A stretch of 64,000 nt of DNA from Blasia pusilla (taxonomy: Eukaryota; Marchantiophyta; Marchantiopsida; Blasiales), in NCBI GenBank assembly GCA_050084515.1, contig CM114272.1, positions 19,220,001 to 19,284,000 of the forward strand, in the 5' to 3' direction. A program made the position numbers and the translations under genes. The notes under the pieces were generated by a model. It made no database searches, was not told the DNA's origin, and saw nothing but the letters and a program-made list of their open reading frames with translations. This document shows positions 56,044 through 64,000 of the stretch, piece by piece (position 1 is the first letter of the stretch; each line of letters starts with the position of its first letter).

Positions 56044-57090
56044 GAGTAAATTTATAGATGACGAGGATGAAGAAATCATAGACTAGGTCAAATGTACATT
56101 TCCGAGGTTCCTTCGGAGGTAATAAAGGACGAGATTTTTTCAACCCATAATGGTGTTTGTAAAAGTTTGTTGGAATATTTTTTTGGACTTGTGGATTGTG
56201 TTCTTTTAGCTACTCAGAATTACAATTTTGCAACCCGTATGATTCCAATGGGTTGCAACTTTTTGCTTTTTGCCCACTGCAACTTTTTAACCATTTCTAG
56301 GCAAGCTCTCGTTTTCCGACAGGTTGACTGCTTGAGTGATCGGACTCTTTCCCTGTGACACCAACTTCCGACGCATTGTGGCGAGCTTCTTAACTTTTGG
56401 CTCGTTCCCCTACATTCGTCAAACCAGTTGCATGCTTCTTTTCTTGTCTAAGATGTGCAGGATTCCTACCTGAGTTGCAACCTGTAAAATTCCGATGGGT
56501 TGCAAGAGTTGCAACCTGTAAAATTCGGAAGGGTTGGGAGGATCTGAATGAAGGGACATCACTTCCTCTTTACTCCAGACATCTAACAATCTTTTGGTTC
56601 AATTATCGTCTCATGTATTCACATTTCACAAAGTTGGTCTTGAGTAGACACCACTCATAACCAATAGAAAGTTGGTTATGAGGAAATTCAGGGAAGGCCA
56701 TGATGCAGGCAACAATCCCTGCAAAAAGAGAGGTTGGCATCGTACTGATGCGCATCTGGGTGGTCCTCCAAAAAAAATACCCATAGGCACTGCTTATTGT
56801 AGACCGAGACAGGCAATGTTAAGAAACTTAGGCTCACATGGAGAGTGATGGAAAAATGTTTGTAGTGGTCTTATGATGTCTACTTTTTTTTCGCCTCCTG
56901 GAAAAGGGAGATTTCTTTAGGGCCAAATGTGGACCACTGCCTACTCTCTTCTAAAGATTTCATGAATTTGAAAGCAAACAAAAATTTCAAATATGTCAAA
57001 AAGTTTTGAAGAGAGGAGGTGGATTTGGCCCTTTTTTTTTTAAGAGAGACTCTCCTCTCTTACTCTCTCCTTCCATAATACTACCCCCCC
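56044..57090. mobile_element. Right-end region of the palindrome-bearing element
   Basis: Non-coding. It has four degenerate palindromes (56,228-56,540; for example GCAACCTGTAAAATTCCGAT twice). From about 56,850 the sequence is the mirror of 33,705-33,930, ending in a run of seven C at 57,084-57,090. Beyond this the two copies have nothing in common, so 57,090 is the probable end of the element. Confidence 0.65.
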
Positions 57091-57329
57091 TCATCATAAG
57101 AGTACTGATCTAATAGGGGAACATTCGCCATTGTGTGTGTGTTTGTGTGAGATGTCCAATGATCCTTACCCACGGCAGAGAATAATCTATGTCATGCACA
57201 AAATGGAACAGCAGTCACTTGGTGGTCAAATCCAATGGCCTCTAGTAGGGCAGTCACTTCCCTATGGGCTCCTTTTAATATACCCTTCACAAATAGGATG
57301 CCTGCGCGGGATCCATGGTCTCAAGTGCA

Positions 57330-58290
57330 ATATCTCTCTCTCTATAAACCTGGAAGTTGTAGTCACTACTTGGTCTCCTGCATTAGATTCACAACACAGA
57401 GAGCAAGTGCATATGTTGATATTGCAAAGCTGGTCAACCTAGAATTTTTCAACACATTCATTATCCTTGATTCATTTCCCAAAGCTAGTGCATTGGTATG
57501 AAATGTATGTTGGGGATCCCAATTAGTTGTAATAGATGGTGGGATGAAGACACATTCAATACCCTTGAATCATTGCCATAAGCAGCTGTAGTGAAGTCTC
57601 GTAAAGTTTATTGGAGAACTGATTCGGGTAAAGTATATGGTTTGCAAGATAAATTCCTGGTTGGCACTTTGAAGCTCAACACCAACTCTTCCACCTTGTG
57701 TGATGACGTTGATGACACCTGTAGTCACTACTTGGTCTCATGCACAAAATGCGTGCATAACACACAGCAAGTCATTATACCTCTAATCAACATGAAAGAA
57801 ACAAAACAACATGGAGGAAGCCATGAAAATGTCGGTTATCTCTCTCTTCACGGTATATCTTGAACAAGTAGAATTGTGGGCTCGTTTGTGGGGAACCCCT
57901 TGCTTGGAAACTCAGTTCATGTTCAAGTTTAGGACAGAGGAAATTCCCTTGAACCATAAGTAAACCATGATGGAACACAACCAAACTCTTGTTTCTTGAT
58001 GAGTACTTGGTCTCATGCACTATATTCTAAACACAAAGTAACAACATATGTTGATTTGGCTAAGCTGGTTACACCAAAAAATTTCTACATATTCAGTAGC
58101 CTTGATTCATTGCCCAACGTTGGTGCGCAGGTAAGCAATATCTATTGGGCATCCAAATCACGTATAGTAAATAATGTAATGAAGAGTTTACTCTTGTGCT
58201 CTGATCAGTACTTGGTCTCATGCACTATATTCATAACACACAGAACAACACCATATGCTAATATTGCTAAGTTGGTTAAAAATAACAGCA
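57330..58290 (+). repeat. Irregular tandem array of a coding-like repeat (YLVSC ... DIAKL ... DSLP)
   Basis: Pieces of the same sequence recur at about 57,360-57,500, 57,690-57,780, 58,000-58,180 and 58,208-58,280: SHYLVSCTKC-, YADIAKLV-, NTFNSLDSLPKA- and VSNVYWGS-like reading, each in a different frame. A single fuller copy is at 31.3-31.56 kb. The origin is unknown; they look like exon copies of a gene or retroelement that I do not recognise. Confidence 0.6.
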
Positions 58291-58559
58291 CAAAAAATCT
58301 TGGGACGAGACGCATTCTGAGGCTTTGGTTGATATTCGGATATTTTACTGATTTGCAATGCATCTGAGACTTCAAGTCACTTTCACCGTAAAAACATTGA
58401 GGGCCTCGGAAACCAAACATTGCAAGAATTACTCTAGCTCGTGGAACACACTATTGAGCGGCTCAGGGACCATTTGTTGCCACCATTTGTGTTTTTAAAC
58501 CCAAAAACCCCCTTGGTGAAGCTGAAATCGAGGATTCCCAAGTGGTTTCTCGCACAAGT

Positions 58560-59010
58560 TGGAACCAGGAGGCGATGACTAGAGACGAGAGTGGCGATGG
58601 TGGGGATGTGGTCGTAGAGGACTTCGGTGAGGTTGATAGGATTCTAGCATGTCGGGTTGTCGACAGGAAAACCTAGTACTTTATCCAGTGGAAGGACGAT
58701 CATCCTCACAGTTGGGAACCCTTGAGCAACATTTCCAAGTATGTCACTGCGGAATATGAAACCCCTTGGTGGCAAGCCACTCGGAAAGTGGATGTGAACA
58801 TACTAACGGGCGTTCTTTGGAAGGCGAGGGCGTGCAACATGACATGAATGCCATAGACAAAAATGAAAGGATTGCCCTTCATTTTTCCATAGGACTAGGA
58901 TCCAAGAGATGCATCCGCCTTCTCGATGAATACGGGGCAGACGTTCTATCTAAGGTAGCGAGTTCAAGGTTTGGGACCGATGCAAGGTTCTCTTCTAGGA
59001 CTCATTTTTA
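58560..59010 (+). pseudogene. cpSRP43: Chloroplast SRP43 pseudogene fragment (chromodomain and ankyrin)
   Basis: The plus strand from about 58,520 reads GEVDRILACRVVDRKT, then an in-frame TAG at 58,674, then YFIQWKDDHPHSWEPL and VTAEYETPWWQATRKVD: the first chromodomain of cpSRP43, whose WKDxHxxSWxP and EYETPWWxAxRK are diagnostic. After a frameshift near 58,800 comes the start of the ankyrin region (DKNERIALHFSIGLGSKRC, IRLLDEYGAD). cpSRP43 delivers light-harvesting proteins to Alb3 in the thylakoid. Only about 450 bp are present, with stops and frameshifts, so it is a dead partial copy; the functional gene must lie elsewhere. Confidence 0.85.
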
Positions 59011-59212
59011 AGACAACTTACAACAGAAAATGGTGAAGAGAACATGAGTTGAGAGGAAGACGCTCTTGTGGTATTTACCAATGTACGCAGCCTCAGCTTG
59101 GTGATGGCCTTACCAAAGAGTATAAACTCATGTAGACTCAGAAGAGAAGAGCTCAACATGCGGAAGCAGCATCCTAAGATAAGGCAATGCACGTCGGTAG
59201 TAAAATGGAAAG

Positions 59213-59233
59213 GGAGAGAGAGAGAGAGAGAGA
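59213..59233. repeat. Short (GA)n run
   Basis: About 20 bp of GA repeats in an otherwise unique stretch. Confidence 0.9.
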
Positions 59234-59654
59234 AGAAGAAAACCGACAAAGATGGCGTGATGCAAGATTTCTATGGCTAGCATCTACACGTTATCGCTCT
59301 CAAGTCCATCCATAGATCTGGAAAGATTCAGAGGTCCAGGTATATGGATCCCTAGGTTGAAGAGAAACGACGGCATGTGACAAGAGCAGGAAAGTGATTT
59401 TCCTCCTCTCTCTCCCTGTGAGCGGCTTCAATAAAATTTCGCTCTCCCGCCGGTTGTGATGCCCCTTTGCAATGCTCGAGTTGTGCCTTGCTTCGTTCAC
59501 AATGTTTGTTAGCAAACTCGTCCTAGCTCTGAATCGTGCTCTCAACGCCTCTCATTTGAGTTCTCCCGCTCCTGCTCTTTGCCGCTCTAAGCGATTTAAA
59601 CCCTAGAATGAAAACTTTTGAAAGAGTCAATATTTATTTTTTTCAATCCAAACC

Positions 59655-59725
59655 ATAAGTGTGATTAAGCTCAGAGGTGAGCTAGCCTTCGCCACCCTCT
59701 TGCCGCGAGTTTGAATCCGCATAAC
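59655..59725 (+). repeat. tRNA-like fragment, possible SINE head
   Basis: TTAAGCTCAGAGGTGAGC resembles a pol III A box, and GCGAGTTTGAATCCGC, about 40 nt downstream, resembles a B box with T-loop. No cloverleaf closes, so it is not a working tRNA; a decayed tRNA-derived SINE is possible. Confidence 0.3.
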
Positions 59726-60079
59726 CCATCTACTTTCATTAATTTGGCTTTATGGTCCTTAAAGGTCAATGAATATGGCTGTTTTGAAGTTTGTTTTCCT
59801 TTGGGTAGCTCTATAATTTTTAAAGAGGTTACACGTGGACCAATACATGGTTGACGACTGTATCCACTCTTATAATCCCAAAAATCCCTCTTACTTTCTC
59901 AGACATCTTCTATGTACAACCAGAAAATTATTAACACCCTATTTTCCTTATAAGCCTTCACCTATATAAAAATACCCTTAAGTTCTTCCACAAAACTTTA
60001 TAAGTCTTCCCCGAAATCTAATTAAAAAACCCTAGACTTTGTCATACACGATGGGTCTCTTCCGCGGAAATGAGATCCC

Positions 60080-60850
60080 CTGAGTTCACACGTTCGTGAT
60101 AATGTTGTACTTCATGAAGAGATTTCGGATGTCGTCCACCTCATGGGATCTGTTGACCACCAATCGGACCCTGCCTTTGCCCACTCGTTCATGTTGCAAG
60201 TTTTGAGCAATAGTTTACCGTCGTCTTTGCCCTTTAAAATGTTCAAACACATTCTTGTCGACAAGCTACTGCCCACGTACGATGGTAATTGCATTTTTAA
60301 ATTGCCTCCACTTGCTGATCCTGCTCAAAAGAAAGATGTAGGACGCTTGAAGGTTATGGATAGAAAGTTTGACTATCATCGATGGTGCAGGCTTAACACA
60401 CAAGTGCTTCAATTCCAGGTGGTCCTTGGATTATTTCTCGTCGCCAATGCGTTGGAGACCTGAAGTGTAGAAGTCCAAGTTGCCCGTTTCTAGAGTGAAA
60501 TGGGTGAGTCAATACGTCACAATCCCCCCCAAAGAAATGCAGAAACTCCATGTGAGGTTGGTGCAACCATACCGCCAAGAGGCCATCGATGTCCTCATTG
60601 TCAATCATCCCCTTTTTATGTTTAGCATACACATTTTTCATTATGCATGACTCCAATTCTATGTCCAAATACACTAGGCTGGCAGTTCATGTTGGTTCCC
60701 ACATTCATCTTGTGACTGGTGCAATTCAGAGACACATAAAGGAGGATGTGGCAAAGAAAGTGGTTGAGGTATATAGAAACTCTTTGGAATCAAAGCCTAG
60801 AGTGATCAAGTTGACAACGACATCACAAATTTGTGAACCAACTTTATCCA
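60080..60850 (+). pseudogene. Zinc-finger DDE transposase-like gene, copy C, N-terminal fragment
   Basis: Plus strand. NVVLHEEISDVVHLMGSVDH, MFKHILVDKLLPTYDGNCIF and MDRKFDYHRWCRLN match copies A and B; the zinc region follows in other frames (ATIPPRGHRCPHCQSS; WQFMLVPTF). At the position where A and B share a TAG this copy has GAG (RHIKED reading), so it retains the older state. It stops near 60,850 before the DDE core. No palindromes surround it. Confidence 0.75.
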
Positions 60851-61173
60851 GTATTAACATATATCTTTCGCTTGGTCCACACTTTGATCCCTGTGTGCTG
60901 AGTTTCTAGAAAACAACAATGTTTCATTAGCACTGCTAGCAGACTGTAAGAGCCTCCTCACTCTGTAATTCTTGCCACTCCATCCGCCTCTATATCATCC
61001 ATGTTAAGTCGGAATTTGAAGTCATCAGTATTCCATTTCGAGGACTTCAAATGTACCGAAGAACCATTTTTGTCACAGATAACCACATTTGTTTTTGAAA
61101 TCGGGCACATGACACGGACCTCGAGCGAACATGCCTGTACCTGATAATTGACAATCCAAGAGGCACATTTTCG
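60851..61173. other. Between transposase fragment and EGF-like gene, no gene seen
   Basis: Likely 3' untranslated and downstream region of the EGF-like gene; nothing else supported. Confidence 0.4.
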
Positions 61174-63501
61174 CTAGACTCGCCGATATACATGGAGTAT
61201 AAGAGTGAGAGCTGCGACCACATGATCCCATACAATCTCAACTCTCCCACCTGACAAAGCGAATGACAAGGTCCGTCAATTTCTGTGGATGGTAGCTCTG
61301 CTCAGTTCGGATTTAGGGAGAGAATTAGGGGAGATGATTTATTTTCCACCGGTTGTTGAGGTCTATTTTATTTCCTAAGATTCGCTTGCATATCTTTCCT
61401 GATAGAGTTTTTATGTACGCTTTCATCCATGATGAGTAAGGCTTGTAATCAAATTGAGGTCTATTTTACCACATAAGGAGTCCTTTATTATCTCTTGCGA
61501 TGGATTTTTTCTCATGTCTTCTCGTTTGCTCAAATTCGAAGGGAAACTGAAAACCGTCACGATCCTCTCTACAAGATCCTGTAGACGATTGAAAGACCAG
61601 AACACTCTGAACGCAGAACAATGGGATTCACAGCAAAATAATCTCACATTGCTGCCTCCTTCGACCACAATCCCTACTGTATGATCGCTTGATAACCAAA
61701 AGATACCTGAGTTAAGAATTGCTGTTCTGTTGTCAGGGACTGTGAAGAGGGAGCTATTTCCATTGCACTCCTCTCCTCCCAAACCTGTTCATATCGCGAA
61801 ACACAAACATGTCTCCCTCTTCGTCAGAGCCCATGTGATGCTCACACCAGTCTTCATCGAGTAATAAGGGCCAAAGAGATTTCCAACATGAGAAAGTCTA
61901 CATCCTTAACTTGGAATATTTCAACGGTCAGACAGAGAAGAAGAAACCTATCCCCCATCTCAGGTAAGATGTCAACAGCGTGAGGTCGACTTGCCGACGA
62001 TAATGCAAGGGAGGAGGGAAGAACAGGATTAGGGATGATGAAGTTGACACTTCGCAACGGCCTTCAGCTGAACTGAAGGATTCAGAACAAGGTCTCTTTG
62101 TTTGTCCGAAGAACTCACACTTTGGTACACAACAGATCGGGACACAAATTCCTGAAGGCTTGTTGAGAAGATTTGAGCTGCCAGAGTTGCAACTGCAATT
62201 GTATGATGTGAAAGCATTTGTGCCCAGTAGTCCTTTGCCGGTAGACTGGCATTTGCCTTCACCGCAGACAGGCCACGAACAAGCTGCATCAAAGTTCAGA
62301 TGTCAAAGTTCATTTCACAACCTTCGTCACCGATTATCCGTCCATACTAGCTATATGTATAATTTTGAACTACCTATCTGTGCTAGCAGATACCCTTCAC
62401 CGCAGACAGGCCACGAATAAGCTGCGTCAAAGTTCAGATGCCACAGTTCACTTGAGTATTTTCGTCACCGATTATCTGTCTATAATAGCTGGGTGAATAG
62501 TTCTGAATTACGCATTGAAACTGCATAATTGAATTCAACACATCTTGTGGATTTCAAAATAAAAAGACACTTTCTAATAAAAATATAATCATATTTTTCA
62601 AAAGAAAGACTTTTCTTTGGATTTATAAACCAATGATGTTTCCTTGTTAAATTTTTACTGGAGATCCTCTTTTCATTACTTCCAGAATGGTGATTAGGTT
62701 AGAGCATTCCTTCTTGTTTCCATTTATCCTTTCATTTTGATAACGTGGGTTTCATTTTTTTCTCAACGATAAAATGGCTTTGGCCTTTGGAGTACTTGTA
62801 TTATCCACGGGCCTCATATCCATTATTCTTTAGCAGCTATTAAGCTTGAGAACTTCCAACTCCGCTACTTGGATGCTCTGTTTTTTAGCTAGAATGTAGC
62901 TTAACAGTAATCTTCGCACCAAACGTGAAACTTTAGCAAGGATGGAATTTGACGACTCACGGTCCAAAACGTCCGAAATGTTCAGTGGAGGTGGAGGCGA
63001 TTGACTCAATACTCCGCAGGTCATATCTGGAACATTGCCTGCTCACACACATAAAGTGACTCCCAAGTACCTGTCTATAGTCAATTCTGCATGAGACCCT
63101 CTGAAATGCAGATTGACATTATCTGAAATCCAGCTTTTCTTAGTTCCTGGAATAACCCAGAAAGAAGTCTCTCGCGTTGCCTCTGACAAAGATTAATTAT
63201 TCCTTCCCACGATCGACAGTTCTGACAAATTTTGACCACACACGTCCAATACAAAGTTCCCAATGATAAATTTCTTAGGGTGGAGCCCTTTTGACATCAA
63301 TACCCATTCAGTAAGAGAACATGTGATAATACCAGGCATTCGGCTTACACTTTGGAATACCACATGCAAGATATGGTATATCGAGCAGGCTTGACCATCC
63401 ATCGTCGCAGACACATTTGTACTGAGGTAAACCTGGTAAGCCTTCGAATGGAACACACTTTCCCCTCCAGCAATCCACATTCGTACAAGCTGAATCGTAT
63501 G
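61174..63501 (-). CDS. EGF-like domain protein, GPI-anchored type, 3' part of gene
   Basis: Four exons on the minus strand join in phase 1 with GT-AG borders: 63501-63349, 62283-62119, 61784-61707 and 61250-61174. Exon one encodes DSACTNVDCWRGKC, then YKCVCDDGWSSLLDIPYLAC; exon two SCSWPVCGEGKC, then YNCSCNSGSSNLLNKP and GICVPICC; both are EGF-like modules with C-x-C and YxC. Exon three is short (LGGEECNGNSSLFTVP, two N-glycosylation sites). The last ends in a hydrophobic tail (HVVAALTLILHVYRRV), a GPI signal or membrane anchor. The order resembles the plant EGF-like ('neurogenic locus notch-like') cell-surface proteins. The signal-peptide exon must lie beyond 63.5 kb, possibly outside the window. 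It appears intact where visible; function is unknown. Confidence 0.75.
62256..62512. repeat. Tandem duplication across an exon border in the EGF-like gene
   Basis: The segment 62,256-62,375 (TTCACCGCAGACAGGCCACG ... TCGTCACCGATTATC) is repeated at about 62,394-62,512. The duplicated piece covers the first 28 bp of the exon starting at 62,283 and its upstream acceptor. The second copy therefore offers a decoy acceptor (GACGCAG) about 138 bp upstream. Confidence 0.85.
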
Positions 63502-64000
63502 CTGCAAACCCCATCAAACGCAAACGAAGAAACGTAGGCTGCTCCTTGTCAGTCTCGGCGAGTAATGTGGGCGACATTCAGACGCAGTGAAGATCATGAA
63601 TCTTAGATTGTGGACTAGTGAGTGGAGCTCTTACAGTCGAACAAGACCAAACGTTCTGTGATACATTGGGATTCAAAGAGACCAATACAATCCTTATTTT
63701 GTCACTGCGTCTTACAAAATCCATGAAAGATTGGAAGGTGCCCACGCCCTCCAATCAATCATGGGAAAGTTCGAACTACGATCAACAATACATTGAATGC
63801 CACATTAAGCTTGCTTCGGCATTTTGATGTTAGACATGAATATGGAAAATTGTATTGGCAGCCATCCCTTCAAAAAAAGGTCAAATTACAACCAGAACTT
63901 AGTGAGCTTCGGTTCAAAGACCGGCTCAAAAAGTACTCGTCCCGTCTCTCACTCTCTCAAAACTCAGCTCCTTCCTTACCTACGAGTTTCAGCTATCTTA
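63502..64000. other. Upstream intron or 5' region of the EGF-like gene
   Basis: No exon could be placed with confidence. A minus-strand stretch (63,577-63,502) is open in frame with the EGF exon but lies before the AG acceptor and is probably intronic. Confidence 0.4.

Overview
This is a eukaryotic nuclear window, most likely from a land plant with a repeat-rich genome. The evidence is three recognisable plant loci with spliceosomal GT-AG introns: a uclacyanin-type phytocyanin (11.8-13.2 kb, +), a pTAC7-like plastid transcription factor component (16.0-17.2 kb, -) and the 3' part of an EGF-like cell-surface protein gene (61.2-63.5 kb, -, running off the window). A broken copy of the chloroplast SRP43 gene lies at 58.6-59.0 kb. 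I favour a seedless plant (bryophyte or lycophyte) because of the style of the mobile elements, but the sequence does not prove it.

Layout: 1-6.1 kb is a block rich in AGTCAT/ATGACT followed by a decayed DDE-type transposase gene whose intron has been invaded by an LTR. 8.3-10 kb holds Ty3/gypsy debris. 11.7-17.3 kb is the gene-bearing island. 17.4-23.2 kb is AT-rich, with a perfect 27-bp hairpin, a CACTA-type terminus at 22,073 and a 333-bp tandem repeat. 23.2-29.3 kb is a rearranged Ty3/gypsy element (LTR, gag, protease, integrase, PHD finger; reverse transcriptase deleted). 29.7-31.9 kb holds long CT/GA microsatellites inside retroelement debris. 35.0-38.8 kb is a second Ty3/gypsy element with its 3' LTR. 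39.1-40.0 kb is a solo LTR of the first family. 44.2-46.0 kb is a chromodomain Ty3/gypsy remnant.

The unusual part is 39.98-57.1 kb (with related fragments at 33.7-34.96 and 60.1-60.85 kb). Here a zinc-finger/DDE transposase-like gene is present in two closely related copies on the minus strand. Beside copy B, and transcribed away from it, lies a multi-exon gene with an apparent ParB-like motif (DGNHR) and, further on, motifs resembling a beta-class N4/N6 DNA methyltransferase. The transposase introns, the methyltransferase-gene introns and the interval between the two genes are filled with more than forty copies of one near-perfect palindrome: 12-bp arm GCAACCCGTCGG, three variable bases, then the inverted arm. 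The arms often change together (compensatory changes), while the spacers between palindromes differ from cluster to cluster. A common right end (poly-G/C plus a conserved flank) is seen at 57,090 and, inverted, at 33,701. I propose that these belong to one roughly 11-kb DNA element coding for a transposase and a ParB-methyltransferase-like protein and carrying its own hairpin repeat family. The copies here are all decayed (in-frame stops and frameshifts), so any activity would have to come from other copies.

Nearly all other open frames are by-products of microsatellites, LTRs or opposite strands.
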